DNA from: Himantopus leucocephalus
Taxonomy: Eukaryota > Chordata > Aves > Charadriiformes > Recurvirostridae
Assembly: GCA_003993805.1 (NCBI GenBank)
Contig: RSEF01000006.1
Span: 27,065,402 to 27,129,401, forward strand
Direction: 5' to 3'
Length of the DNA: 64,000 nucleotides
Part shown: piece by piece, positions 22,701 to 36,348 of the stretch
Numbering within the stretch: position 1 is the stretch's first letter
How the letters are laid out: every line of letters begins with the position of its first letter
Position numbers and translations under genes: made by a program
The notes under the pieces: generated by a model
Database searches by the model: none
What the model was told of the DNA's origin: nothing
Seen by the model: the letters and a program-made list of their open reading frames with translations, nothing else

Positions 22701-25700
22701 AAAAGGGTTCATGCGAGCATCGTTCTTCTGGAAGCTGCCGCTGGATTTAATGGAAACTGATGACTTGCTGTGAAAGATTTAGTGGTTATTAAATTTATGT
22801 AAACACATAATGGGCTGTGTACGGTTTGATTCTATCTGGTTTGTCTGGGAAACTCAGTTTATTCTTATTTGATTTTTAATTTTTTTTTGCTACCTGCAAC
22901 TTCAGCTATTACATTGCTTAAACACCCTTCAACTTCTCGTGCTCTGACACTCCAGAAAAAAAATTAAGTGCTGAGGAAGTATACCCTGTCCATGCAGTAG
23001 AGTAATCCTGTTTGCCCAGTTTAGGCATGAATCGTTCCACTTGCTGTTAGTGCTAAATGACACAGCTATGCATAGCGTGCAGCTGCAGGGCTGAAATTGT
23101 GCCATGCCTACTGCCGTAGTGGGTGCCACTCACACTCACCATTACACTCAGTTTAACATACTTGCTCTCACACAAAAGCTGGTGACCAGTCAGCCCAACA
23201 CTCTCCTAGATTTAATATTAAAAAATAACTAGTGGGTGACTGTTAAAAGGCCGCAAACAATAACTGGAATTGGGAGGGAATAGGAAGAGGGCAAGGAGAG
23301 GAAAACATCTCAGATTCCTTTTTTGTTTAAAATGCAGTCTTTGGGGAAAATGTCATTTACTGCAGATAAAAATGCAGTGTGCTGCTGAGCAGGTGTAAGT
23401 AATTTTATCTAATTACTACTAATGGGTTCTCCATGTATGTGAACCAGCTGGGAATACTGAATGGTAAAAACATGTAGGAAGAAGGTGGATTTGGAGAAGG
23501 TGGAAATGAACACCTTTAATAGCTGATCACAGTGAGTACTCTGGGGTAACAGGGACATTGAGAATTGCCTTAGGCAGTTTTAGAAAAAGGAGTTTCTGCA
23601 GCAGGATGTTGGGAATACGCTTTAAGAGGCACGTGAAAAACAAGAGTGCGGTGGTTTGTACATCTTTAAGGATGAGAAATTCATTAGAGCCAGGAAAGGC
23701 ATTGCAAGTCCTATGATCTGACACTGCAACAGTCAAAGCTGGCTGCTATTAGGATAGACTAGTTGGGCTACGCCAGAGATCAGCTCTTCGATGTTCAATG
23801 TTTGGCGACAAAATTTATTTGAAAAAAAAAAGAAAAACTGTTTTGATGTAATCATGTGTGGAGACACAACAAAAGACCTTGTTGAGTTCTTGTCAAGTCT
23901 TCACAGATTCAGCAATGGAGGAAAACTGTATAAAGAAGGCCAGAAGAAAGGGAATCTGGGCTGTTTACAATCCTACTGATTGTACCAGCTAGGACAAGTC
24001 ACACAATCTCCCTCTAACTTCATAGTTTGCTCCACAGAGGATAAACTTCTAAACTAGATCAATTAGACTGTGGAAGATACAGGTCTGCACAAGGGATGAA
24101 GCCAGTTAAAAGCTTCTCAGTAGTGGAGACAACATTAAATTATTCTGCCGACACACTTAAGAGGCTGGGCCCAGGTTGCTACAAGAAAGGGAAATACAAT
24201 GCAAGAGACAGAATTAGGGTAGCTAGCTAATGAGAGACTCATAGAAAATCATGCTTAATTGATTAATTAGTGTTTGCTGCTCCTGCTAGCAAGGTAGAGG
24301 CAATCAGGGGATACAACTTCTGTTGCTGGAATGGGTCACCTGTGTGTGTCTCGGCAGAAGCTGCCACCCGACAGACCTCGGTACTTCCCTTGAGACCAGC
24401 AGCAGCCAGCGTGGCTTTCCAGGACTTTGGCAGGGAGGAAGCAGCTATTTTGGTGTTCTCAGACAGCCTGGACAGATGGCTGCTTACTTTTCCAAGATAA
24501 GGGCTGTTATACTGAACACAGTAACAGATTAATCCAATAAGGTTTTCTTCAGGCTGTCCACCGGGGTTAATCATAAGGTTATTAATATTGTGGCAATTAT
24601 TGTTCATATGAATTAGCTTTTTGAGTGTCCCATCCTGAACATGAAGGACCAAAACCATGTAGTGATTAAACAGGAACCTGATTATGTTTATACCAAGAAG
24701 TTAGGAGATTATGATACTCTCCTGGGGAGGGTGGCAACTACACACCCTTTTGGCCATCATTCTGCTCTCTTTGGCTTTCTCCTCTAAGGCACTATAGTTG
24801 ATTGTCAACCCTTTAGTGCTGTTGAAGCATTTGGCAAATAGTATCTGTCTTGTTAAAATCAGGCAAACATCCACTTCATGCGTGGGCTGATAGATGCTTT
24901 GACACTAGATGTGGTTTAGTACCTCACTCTGTCCTGGCTGAGATGCCCATCAGCTCCTCCTGTGCCCATGGCTCCTGTGGATGGAAGGCCTTGAGAACAC
25001 AAGGCTCACTCCATTTGTCTGACGTTTTGGCATGCATAGGGTGTGATTCCAAAAGGTCAAGGACAAAAGCATGTTGTTACAGGTGGGTAGACACTATCTG
25101 GTCTGTGTGATGCAGTGCTGTCAGGAGCACTAGAGATATGTGCTCGGGAGAGGGGTATCTAAGTTATAATCTAGTTTTATCTCTGCTGAGACAGGTGATG
25201 CATTGTTCTTTGAGCAGCAGCACAGCGGGACCCCATCCTTCATGCACTGCAGTACCTGAGAATCATTTCAATGTTTTACGGCAGCTAGTAGAAAGCCAAG
25301 ATTTGGTGGGGGGGAGCAGCCTGAAAAACAGTTTAGTTTTTTAAGGGGGGAGGGAGAAATGATAAATACCATGGATGTGCTGTGCATCTCCAATTTAGGA
25401 CATGGTCATGTCAGTGTGTTTTAGAAAGCCACTGGTTCCCAGCTAGAAGCTGAATTTCCCCTTTCACCTGAAGCACAATAACTGATCATGTGTGCGTGCC
25501 CAGCTCCTCGCACTGCAGAGTAATCCAGGATGGATTACAGCAGCTATTTTACTCCATGCTACTGTAGACTAAAAGCCACGTGCAGGCTGTCAGCTTCTCA
25601 TTTCCTCCTGCAAAAGGATTGATTTTGAAACTGCTGTGTTAACATAGCACGTGGTTCCTTGAGCTTGCTCTCTGGATACATACTGTTGCCATGAAAAGCT

Positions 25701-26849
25701 GAAGTCAGGACTCTCACATCAATACCAAGCCCTGTTCAGAAGGACCCCAAAACACTCTAGAAACTTTTTGATGGCCCTGTTGACATCTCAGAGCAGAAGG
25801 TATGAGCATGGACCTGCGACCACAGTGCAGTTATGATAGGTGTACTCTTTTGTTCCTTTTTTAATGCCAAGACCGTCAGCAATGTGACAGTATTGAAAAG
25901 AAGGCTTTGGAGTACTCTGGAAAGCAGCTTTCTCTGAGATAGATGGCCTGACCCATGTAGTGGCATGTAGTATTGCTACATCAGGTTAGGAGGACCTGAA
26001 GAAGGAAGGATCTTATAGCCCATAGACACAGCAAGGGAAACAACAGAGTAGTTGAACTTGAACTTGGACTGTCAGAAAGCAAGGGCTAACTCTCCTCCAA
26101 TTTCTTCCTATGCGGCCATAAGACCATACATAAATGTATCATCAGCATCTCCTGTTATCCTGCTAGCTCATTGCCCCAAAAAAAGAAAAAAATAGGAAGA
26201 GATGCTGATCCTAATCAGGATGGAGTGCAGCTTTGATTTAAATAAAATCATGTGAGATCATAATTTTTCCTGAAGTGAGGTGTGGGAGGGTACCTCAGTC
26301 CCAGAGAGCAGTAGACAGAGAGAGAGATTTCTCAGGGTAAGAGAAATGCCAGTGTCCCAGCTGGAGGACAATCTGTGCCCAAGTTCATGGAGTATCTGTG
26401 GAAGGTTCTCAGAGGGTTAATAGGATCTGCAGTGACCAGGAACATCATCAGTACAGAAAATGCCAAAGCCATTTGATGACATAGAGGGTAAAATGTAAGG
26501 AGTACTCTGAAATCTGCTTCTGTGAAAAACTCTGCTTGCTGGCAGAGGAAACAGCAGTCAAGCCTTGTGCAGGAGGGCTCTACAAGCTTTCTTATTCCTG
26601 CTCTTAAACCTCAGTAAAAGGTTATCTGCTTTTTCCCGGGCTTCTCTTTACCTCCTCCTCATTCCAGTGAGTTTTCAGAATAACTCTATCAGTTTCACGG
26701 TAGTTGCGTCCAGGGGCTTCAGGCTGGGGTGGTGGTCCATTGTGACACGGCCTCCTTCTGACCTCGGAAAAGGCAGTTCTCTGTTCAGTTCATATAGGGA
26801 AGGTCCTTGCCAGAGAAAGGGCTACTCTAAACTTGGAGGAAAAGTACTT
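22701..26849. other. Single-copy noncoding DNA
   Basis: No gene recognised. The minus-strand open frame of 131 codons at 24263-24658 resembles no protein I know and is overlapped by plus-strand frames, so it is probably chance. A possible, very diverged MIR-like patch lies at about 23970-24070 (GCTAGGACAAGTCACACAATC) but is too weak to call. The stretch 24520-24640 is AT-rich with several TAAT cores. Confidence 0.45.
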
Positions 26850-26975
26850 GCACCCTACTTTGATAATGAGGCACAGGGATGTTAACTGATCTAGCCAAGA
26901 TCTCAGAGAAACCAATGGCAGAGATATGAAGTGACTGCAGATTCCCCAGGTACCAGATCTGACCTGGTCGACCTA
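26850..26975 (-). mobile_element. MIR-like SINE (diverged)
   Basis: In reverse orientation: TAATGAGGCACAGGGATGTT, then AACTGATCTAGCCAAGATCTC, then ACCAATGGCAGAGATATGAA. These match, in order, the MIR-type words 'gaggcacagagaggttaagtgacttgcccaaggtcacacag...tggcagagc'. Limits are approximate. Confidence 0.6.
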
Positions 26976-27868
26976 AGTGGCAGATCTGGAAGATCATGAA
27001 ATTGGGTCGCAAAGCCTATGAAGAAAACAGATGTTACACTTCTTTTGGCTGGGCCCCAGATTCACCTCAGCTTGCAAGGAGCAAGACCTTCTTCTTTTCC
27101 TGGGAGAAAGTACTGGGTTTGGCACAGATGAATGGTTGGTTGTGGCAAATAAAGGCAATTCATCCTAATGCTCCACTGATCGGGAGGGGTCAGGTGACTT
27201 TGGAATGGACTGCAGGGGTTTCTGGAGAAAGATCAATGAATTCAGAGGAAGAGATTCGAGCCAGCTGGTCAAGCTCTGCTCCCATTTAAGGTCCAGTTGA
27301 CCTGAACTGCACAAGGTATCCTCAGCATTTCATCCCTACCTTTGGGGGTAAATTTGGCTCTGTAGTAGGTAATAGAGGTTTTTTTTGGCTTCCTCACACA
27401 GCATCTCGGACTTAAACCTTCCGAATAGGCTCACTTTACCCTATTAACATCAAGCACAATATAGCATCCCCCTCCTTCACTGCTCTTCCCTTACTCTCAG
27501 GAAAGCAGCTGCCTTCACTGAATTCTCTTTTTCCCTCTTAAGCAGGAAGTCTTTTAAACCTTTAAGCTGGGAATTAAACCTTGCTGTTTCTACCACTCAA
27601 GGCACTTTCCCATTAGAGGTACATAATTACATTAGCTAGAAGGACAAATTGTCCTACTGGATCTTTAAAAGAGCCATATACCCCATCACAGGTGGGTCTC
27701 ATGCTGACCATATACAGTAGTGTGGATCCCCCATGGGCAGTGAGATACATAATGTAGTTGGATTCCTGTCATCAGCGGTGGCTCAGCTTGCTCGGCATCC
27801 AAAGGAGTGCTGGACCCCCTCCTCTCCCTGTGCCTGACTCCCACAACCTCCCCTCTCCCACATCCCGG

Positions 27869-27883
27869 GGTTGCTAAGCAACC
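27869..27883. promoter_or_regulatory. X-box (RFX-type) inverted repeat
   Basis: The 15-base sequence GGTTGCTAAGCAACC has perfect 7-base arms (GGTTGCT / AGCAACC) around a single A. It fits the X-box pattern GTTRCY-N(0-3)-RGYAAC bound by RFX transcription factors, which drive ciliary genes among others. It sits in a local GC-rich patch (about 27760-27905) that is unlike the AT-rich sequence around it, which is what a promoter or enhancer could look like. Seen: the motif and composition. Known: RFX motif. Inferred: any function. Confidence 0.45.
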
Positions 27884-28483
27884 TCCTGTGAGCAGCAGAG
27901 TGAGCAAGAGCTGTCAAATTTATTATTTTTTTGTCTTAAAGTAGCAATGTCTCCTACGTACCTAAAAAATTGTAATCAAGAATTAATTATTAGTTTACAT
28001 CACAATGAGGCCTGATCTCCCCTCCTCTCCCCATTCCCTCGTTTGGACTCTTGCATAATTTCAGAGGACCCAGGAAAGGGTTGCACCTGTATAGGTGAAA
28101 TGAAATAAAGTTTGAAGCCAGCTCTATTTTTCACATTTGCAGCTGGTTTGGAAGTGAGGGCACCAGCAGGGTCTCCCACACTGTTGAATTTAGCATCTGA
28201 CAAACTGCAGGAAACTAAAGCCAGTTATGCACAGAGGGTTGTATTTGCCAAAGGCAGGGTAATGATATACATTTAAAAATAAAACAAGACATAGATTTAT
28301 CATACAGCTACAATATATTTCTGGTGGTGATTGGCATGTCTAGCCTGTGCCAACTATGGTTCTTCTGAATTGACCTTATGAGGTGGCAGAAATAACTCTA
28401 CAGCAGGGACAAGATGGCATTGACATCTGAAATCAATTAGCGTGAAATAGTCTCTCCTCCACGCACAGTATACCTATATACGT

Positions 28484-28528
28484 TCACACACATATATACA
28501 AGGAATTCAGAGTCAACACACACACACA
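28484..28528. repeat. CA-rich microsatellite patches
   Basis: Two short alternating tracts: a CACACACATATATACA run at about 28485-28500 and ACACACACACACA at 28516-28528, separated by unique sequence. Confidence 0.7.
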
Positions 28529-31500
28529 AGATGGTATTGAGCTGTACATTCAGATTGAAGTTAGTCAGTTTGAATAGTGGGTCTCAGCTTGGAGTAGTCA
28601 ACCACTCATATCCCCTTCGTCCAAACTAGTGACCAAGTCTCTAACACTTGCCAGACTTCTGGACTTTATCTGGCCCTGGAGCGTTATGGAGGTTTTATAG
28701 ATCTTATATAAAGGGACATCAAAGGGAAGATTTATAATATGTAGTATGTAATTGGGTCTTGAGTCAGAATTTAGCATGCAACATAGATATCACATATCAC
28801 ATATGACGGGGAGTGAGAAAGAGAAATGAAGAGCATTGCAAGGGTGTCTGATTCCCACCTTAACAGGAAATTTATTAATTTGCAATGCTCTCATCACCCT
28901 AGGAAGTAGACTGCATCCCACACTTCAGAGAAAGGTGAAGGAAACTAAGAAATTGGGTTGCTATTGTTAACCTATCCAAAGGAAAATATCTTTCCTGGCC
29001 TCAAATCTCTTGATTGGTGTGATTGGGTTCTGAGATGTCTACTATTTATACGATGTTGGCTACAGAACCAGTGATTTCTTCTGCTTCTGCTTGAGACAAA
29101 ATATCATGTTAGTCTCCAGCTCTGTCTCTTGAGCCTGTAGTCTCTTCAGGACTTTCCTGACCTCACCTCATATTTCAGCAAGTTGCTGGGCCTGGTCATC
29201 TGTGAGGCAGCTGTGCGGACAGAAGGCAGGAGGCACAACCCTAGGCTTGGCAAGCTGAGCTTATGGCCACAGACTTTCAGAAAAAGAGGCATAGCCATTA
29301 ACTATTTATCTTGAGACCTGATGTCGTGTTGTGTCCTCAAACCAGGACACCTGAGAATAGAAGGATGTGTACAATAAACTGAAGCCTTAATCTTTACACA
29401 GCACACACTCCTTAGGAAAGAGGAATCAAAATATACTCAACTAAAACCCTCCTCTTCTCAAGCAGGACTTGCTAAAACAGTCTAGGTAATGAACAAACAG
29501 ATTCACTAGCATGTTTGTGAGCCAACAGCTCACGTGTAATTTGCTGCTGCCTCATGGGAGCGCAGTCTTTGCGTACTGGTTATATTCAAAGAACTGATGG
29601 GTAGTAATGGAAATGCATGCTCATCATTCCCAGGCTTCAGGAATTTGCACCAAGTTTACATTCACAATTCATTACTTGTCCTTTATTCACTTCTTTGAAA
29701 AAAAAAAAGTAAGACAGTCATGGAAAAGAAGCAAAGCTTTTTGGCCCCAAAACACACCAGTGATGATTATGGGAAACAAATAAATACCAAGTGAGATTTT
29801 ATTTATCCACAGGTAAATGAGGGAGTGAGAAGGAGGAGTTTTTAAATGATGTGGGGGGAAAAGAGGTTGATTTTTTTAGTTTGTTTTATCCATTCAAATC
29901 ATATTTACTGTCTGTGCATCATAATGAGGTGGTGTTACCTTTTCTGAGCACAGAACATGTATTCTTACAGCGAGGAACAGTCATTAGAAAAATTCTTCCT
30001 TGAAGATACCCCTCCTTATCTTTTCCACTCCTTATTTGTGCAGGGGTTTAGACAATTTTCAAGCTAAACGTGTAAGAAGTTTAGGTAATGACAGAGCAGG
30101 TATGCCTTGGGAGGGCTAAATTATGGGAGTCAATAAACAATTACAGGGTAGCATCTGGATGATTGAAAGAATGTTAGCAGCACTAATAGTTACAGAAAAC
30201 AACAATTCTTCTGCTCCATGTGTAGGTCTTTTAGTGTCTAAGACATAGGCTTACCAATTCAAGGGGTTTCTGGGTTTGAAACTTCATAAATAAAACCAAT
30301 CTTGCATTTACACTTGTGCTGTCTTTGTCTGATAAGATCTAGCCTTTGCGCTATCAAAAGTCCATAGTGTGACAATAGGGAACAGAGATGATCCTCATGG
30401 CAGAAGATGGAATAATTTACATTGCCTTTAGAAAGGTATATGTGTTTCCATCATGATTTTTAAACTAGAAGCGTTTGCCATGAGTCTGGTTCTGAACTGT
30501 CACATCTTCTCCCATCACTAATATTGATCTATTAATCTCTTATGTATCAATATATGTTTATGCAAAAGGTGAAAGGAACATTCCCATTGCTGGACATGAC
30601 TGTAAAGACCTGAACTCTTCAGAATGTCAAAAGTCAAGAGAATAATGTTTCAGAAGTAGATAGCACCATCTAGGCTCTTTTTATGGTGAGGTACCTTTGG
30701 CCTTTCCAATTGTGGTTACCTGATCTCATTGTCTGTTACAAGTGTCTTTAGTGAAGACATGAGCAAGCTTTGGGGCAGGCTGTTAAAGGCAGAGAGTGCA
30801 AGAAATCACTTTGAATGTCAGAACTACCAGTAACAGTGAGAGGAAACCCACGCACCATAGTACTTTGCGAGAGGCAGTAATGAGCTATCAAGATCATTAA
30901 CAAATATAGCTGAAATTGCTTAAGCAGGGTGGTGTTGACAACAATCTAGGCATATTCTTGCAGGATCATAACAAAAAATCAAATTTTTCTTAGGAGGTTT
31001 AGATGAAAAATAATCTATAATATGCAGTGCTACACAATTTAGAATGTTAATGAAAAAAGAATCTAAAACTGATGATTGAATCTTGTACTTTAGCCACAGG
31101 AGAAATGAGCTCCCTGGACTCTTTCTTTTTTGCAACCTCTGGAGTATCTTTCTGTCATCCAGAATATGAGAACAGATTCTTCAAAGTGTAAGTCTGGGTG
31201 TGCAGTGCCTGTGTATGAATTAAAATAGACTGAATGATAGAGGTGATTTAGCAAGCAGTTGATAGGCTTTGCTTTTCTGAGCTTGTTCTTGACAAAATAG
31301 ACCAAAACCAGGAAAAAAGTGTAAAGGCAGCTAGAAATGAGGATGCTTTCCTGGCAAGATATACTTAATTCTGCAGATTTCCATCCCAAGGTTCAAAAAT
31401 GGCAATGTCAATATTTTGCAGTGTTGACAGGTAAATCACCACTATAGATCATAACATTATGCTTTTTCCCATGACACTTGTCTATGTCCCTCTACACAAG

Positions 31501-34500
31501 ATGAAAACTCCAACCGTGGTGCCATGCCAAGAAGCTCGTTTTATGTACAAAAACCACTGGGGCACTTTAACTTCCTTCAGGGTGTATCTTATGCCAAAAT
31601 CTCTGGTCAGTTTGGAGCTGGACAGTCTTGATTGCTCAGTTGCTTTCAATCATTTCTGAAAGGCTGATGTCCAGCTCATGGTGACCAAATGAAAGGTGTT
31701 GTCTCTTGGCAAAGCCTTCCTCTGGCTTTATGTGAAAGTGGAAAGAGTGGCTGTGAAACATATTGATCTACTGATGACTCCAGGTGGAAAAGAAGATTTA
31801 TCTAGGGCTATTATATGACCTATTTCTCAATTCTCTGTAGTAATTTATTAAATCAGATCTGTGATGGAAAATGTCATTTTCCCCTCTAAAAACCTCTGCC
31901 TTGAAAAGAGGAGTGCCCTTTTAGACATGAATCTTTGACAAGGGTTTTGTTATCTCAGAGAACATACTTTAGTGGTCTGGATCTCACCTAATAAGACAGC
32001 ATTTGTTATCATCTTGAGATGGAAGCACTGCAGATAGTTGCCATGCAAGCTCATCACCAGGATTGCTTTTGAGGGTCAAAACGTCTATCTTTGATTTTGC
32101 ATACTGGCAGAATTCTGGGTCTAGGGTGTGTTCAAAGAGAAGTCTAGTCTCAAGGGGCTTGGTTATGGGACCACCCCCACACTACATGGAGAGAGGACAC
32201 CCTTTGGATCACTCACTGAACCAGCTAGCGTCTTTTGCATGTAACAAAGGCTGCAGACCTCACCAAGTCAAGTTAAAGCCTGATGGCTTGTAATCAGCAA
32301 GACCTCCAATTAAAACAAGGACAATCCTCAACTTAATGTACACACCAATACTTCCTGCTCAAGCAAGAACGGGCAAGGAGGCCTCAGCCCTAGCACAGAT
32401 GGCAAGGGATTTTACTCACACCAGTCGGGTTAGTCTGGAGTGGCTTTTATGAAGCTGAAGCCACTGTAGCACATTACAATGGGTGAGAGAGGTGGAAGGG
32501 CTCTGCATAGGAAAAAAGTAAATACTGCTGAGCCACAGACTGACTTTCAAGGTTAATTGGATATTTAGTTTTAGCTGCTGTCACAATAGATCAGTCATGT
32601 CACAGTGTAATCAAAACTAACACCTTCCAGTAGGCTTGTTAACTATTCTAACATAGGAGGCAATCGTTTCAGTAGTAATGGCAAAGGTAAGGAATACTCC
32701 TTTGTGTATTACAGAAATTTATAGCAGCAGCACCACCTGTCCCCTGGAACTGTGAGCTGTACTATTTGTGAAGGAAAGACCTGATTTTTTTGTTTATTTG
32801 CTTGTAACGCCAATATAGAAGTCTGGCTGAATCAAAGTGATTCATGGAAAAAGGTCAAAAATAAAGAGCTGCTTGGTCCAGATGATGACAATAAGAAAAC
32901 TTATTAATAAAACCAGAGCCTGCAAAAAAGTGCGGCTGTATTTTTAAATTGAAATATGTAATATTCAAGTATATGGAAAGATAAGTGCAACAAGGTCTCA
33001 GACAGAATGGAGGATCCGAGGATAAAACAATTTACTCCAGAGATGTGTCTTCAAGCAGGACTGAAACCAAACTTCACCCACAACCATGTTAAGAGGGTCA
33101 TGTTTTGGACCAAGGGGCGTGCCAGAAAAGAAGAGAAACTACACTCCTTCTAGCACCTCCTCGGTGTAGCTTTGCCCAGGAGTACACACCAGTGCAGGTC
33201 TCCTGACAAGAGATTCCAAGGCTATATGGTACATTCAGCATATCACTGATACTATGATGACAGTAGATTTGTCAGCCCATGTATTAGCCTTTCCATGTCC
33301 TTCTCACTTCTTACCAGGATCAGAAGATTTCCATGTTTTTTCTGGCTTGGCTTGTTCTATTTACTAACTTAGGAGATGATCTGGATCCTTCAGACACACA
33401 GAAATGCTGGTGGAGCATTTTTCTTTTGGTTCTTACAGGTCCATGTGCCGTGTGCCCATGTGATGTCTGACGAATTCCCTCTGTGGGCTGAAAAGGATCT
33501 GTAGCAATACCTGAAAGCCTCAGAGATCGTCAGGCTCCTGGGGTCAATCAGTTCCTCTGAAACAAGATATTATTCTGGATTGCCCAAAATCAATATCCTC
33601 AATCATCTTTTGCACTAGTAGTAGTCTCCAGAGCACGAAGTATGGATTAAACACTTCATTTCTTGCCAGACTTGTATAAATTCTGGTAAAGCCTGAGTTT
33701 TAGGCATGTCACAATGGCAAGAGACTATGATCTTGTCTAAGTATTTTAATCTTGCTCATGTATTAAAGCTGGACTTGTGTCAGGGCCCTCCTGGACATAC
33801 TTTGTTGTGTCCATGAGTTTCTACTAACCTCTAGTCACAAATGAAAACTTTCTTCTTTGTCTGGGTTTCTAAGAAGAATAAGAAATACATAGACACACTC
33901 AAAGGAAAGACTGAGAAATTAAATGACAAACATGAAGCTAAGGAAAAGTATGGAGGTGAAATGAGAGACAAAGAAAGTTTTCCTAAAGTTATAATTACTA
34001 AAAATTCATTTTTTTAACAGATTACACCAAAAGCAAATATTGTATTCCAGTGACACCTTTGATTTGGGTTATTGGAAGTATCGGTTTCCCAATATCTGTA
34101 TGTACCTTAAAATAGGGGCAGAACGTTGTCTATGATGTATTCAGTCTTTTTTTCCAAGTGGGACTCCTCTAGGGGATGAAGCATGACAGGAAATCTTGGC
34201 CCAAAGACTAAGGAAACAACCAAACAACAGTTTTCAGGGGGTTCTGTAGCAGTGCAGCACATCTGAAAGAGGTCTGAGTTTGTCTGAAGATGCTTTATTT
34301 TCCTGACAAAAAAAATTTGAGATTTACTGCCTAAACCAGGAACTTTTCATAAATACTGTTTTGCTCACGACCCCATTTTCAATTCAAGATGATGTATTGA
34401 CAGGCATATATACCCCTATATGAAGAGGTCTTGTAAAAAAATTGCAAGAGATGTTAAGGCAATTGGAAGAGAATTATTGTAATGAGGTAGAAATATGGTC

Positions 34501-34505
34501 TGGAC

Positions 34506-34560
34506 AAAAAAAAACCCAAACCAAACAAAAACCAAACAAACACAACAACAACAGAAAAAC
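34506..34560. repeat. A-rich simple repeat
   Basis: A nine-base A run followed by CCAAACC and CAAACA-type units and then ACAACAACA. Low-complexity A-rich sequence; possibly the remains of a retroposon A tail, but no body of a retroposon is visible on either side. Confidence 0.75.
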
Positions 34561-36292
34561 ATCAGAAGGAAGGAAATCATAGAAGAACGAAGCAATTGGG
34601 TGACTAAGACTGAAGAAGGAGGAAAGAAAAGGCCAGGGTGAAAACAGGAAGTCCTGATCTGAATTTAGCAACAAGACTGTGTAGCTACATAGGCATGACG
34701 TAGGAATAAATATGGTTTACATGCCGGTACCCGTAGGGCTAAGGACTGCTTTAGCCACTGTCATAACTCCATGCCTGAAACCAGAAAACAAAGAGCTTCA
34801 AAGCAGTTTTGCTCTCCAAGCCCATGATTCAGGTGTTCTGAACATCAACACGTTCCCCCTTCCCTCAGGCTGTTTTCTTTGGCAGTTGCTCAGCTTTTCC
34901 ATTAAGATTTGTGCATTATTGCACAGACTGCCGATAAGTTGTTGCATACAGGGACGGCTTTGCCAGCTACTGCTTGAACCTGCTGGCAGTTTCCTGGTAG
35001 GTAGGAATTAATTCTCCAAAAGAGGGAAAAATATGTGGTGTATAAATATATCTTTTACTACTCAGCTTGCAAACCAGAAAGACATTTTTCTTCCTTCTTC
35101 TGTACAAACTCATTGCCCAGCTTTTTTACTTTCTTCACTTTTAGTAGATGCTTTTCTGCAGCTGACCTCTCTTGGATCAATGATGTCAGACAACGCTTCA
35201 CCAACAGTTTTCTTGATAGTTAAAGAGCAGCTCAGATTCCTTTGTTGGACCAGAAACATCAAGTTTCTCCAAGCATAAAACAGCACTTCTCCTTTAGAGA
35301 AAAGTTGGAAAAGCTCTCCTTGACCACACCAGGGAAGGGACAGGGACCAAGAAACAAACTGTAAGCAATCAAGCTCAGAGCCTCCAGCTCTGTCTCACAT
35401 GTGAGGCTTGTGTCTTGTGGCAAACCCTCCCATAAACTGTCCTCCCAAGAGCTGGCTACTGCCTTCCTCTGGCAGAAATACAGTGTGCCCTGCTGTGGAC
35501 CCCATATGCCCTGAGCTGTAGGAAGAATTACTGGCCTGGGAGATGGCAAGGTGCTTCCCTCTGAGCTATGAGCTGGGTGGCAGCCATCTCCAATGCACAT
35601 GACTCCAAAACAGTACATCTTTGTTGGCCCATGCCAGACTGGTTGGAAATTTCATAGCTAAGAACACTCCCAAACCCATAATTTCAAATAGCAGACTGCG
35701 AAAAAGACATTTACCCTCCAAGTGAGCCTTTAAGGAAAACTAAGCAGAGAAATCTGGGCAAGCATCACTCTCTAATCAGCAATCAAACTTCCCTATGAAG
35801 CTCTAGAGGGCCTGATTAAAAGCAGATGTGGGTAATCTTAATGAGGGAAAAGATATAGCTGCTGGGAGAATAGAAAGTTTCATGAAGAGCCCTTGACACT
35901 GTAGTAGACCTTCGTACAGGGTTAATAGATTTGGGCAGGCAGCAAGCTACGGTTTTATGCTGCTTTTTATTAATCACAGGAATTGTGTGTTGCACTGCAG
36001 GCTGAGCAGAGGGAATTGTTAAAGTGCAGCCCTCCCTAGCTGTACGGCTCTAAAATTGAAACACAGTCTTGTGATCACTTTGAGAGATTTAGGAAGCACT
36101 TGTCTTCCAAGATATCCACGAGGTTGCAAGCTACCCTTTTCCAGTTACAGTATCTCCTTGAAAAACTGGGACGTAGAAGTGAAGGATTCTGCCAAGCCAA
36201 CACTCTGAAAACAAACGGTGGTGAGGGGGGCGATTTTATTCTTGCTAACTGGTGGTGCCTGTGGGTCTTTGTCCACTAAGGGGCTGAGGGCT

Positions 36293-36348
36293 GGGGGGGG
36301 GGGGGGGGGGGCNNNNNNNNNNNNNNGGGGGGGGGGGGGGGGGGGGGG
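36293..36348. repeat. Poly-G tract with internal assembly gap
   Basis: A run of 19 G (36293-36311), one C, 14 N (36313-36326), and a run of 22 G (36327-36348). The N stretch is an unresolved gap, so the true length and sequence are unknown. A G tract of this kind can form G-quadruplexes and is hard to sequence; it may also be partly an assembly artefact. Confidence 0.95.

Larger units (their letters stand above)
26976..36292. other. Single-copy noncoding DNA, 9.3 kb
   Basis: The longest block without a transposon I can recognise. It contains a local GC-rich patch with an X-box (27760-27905), short CA tracts at 28484-28528 and an A-rich simple repeat at 34506-34560. About 35800-36080 looks like a possible conserved noncoding element (unique sequence with GATTAAA, TAATCTTAATGA and TATTAATCAC words), but only an alignment could show it. 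All open frames are at most 119 codons and unfamiliar. Confidence 0.45.

Noticed and set aside
23970..24070. Possible fifth or sixth MIR-like SINE
   Set aside because: Only one block (CTAGGACAAGTCACACAATC) resembles the consensus, which is too little to call.
24263..24658. 131-codon open frame, minus strand
   Set aside because: Overlapped by open frames on the other strand, with no recognised domain or conservation-like codon pattern by eye.
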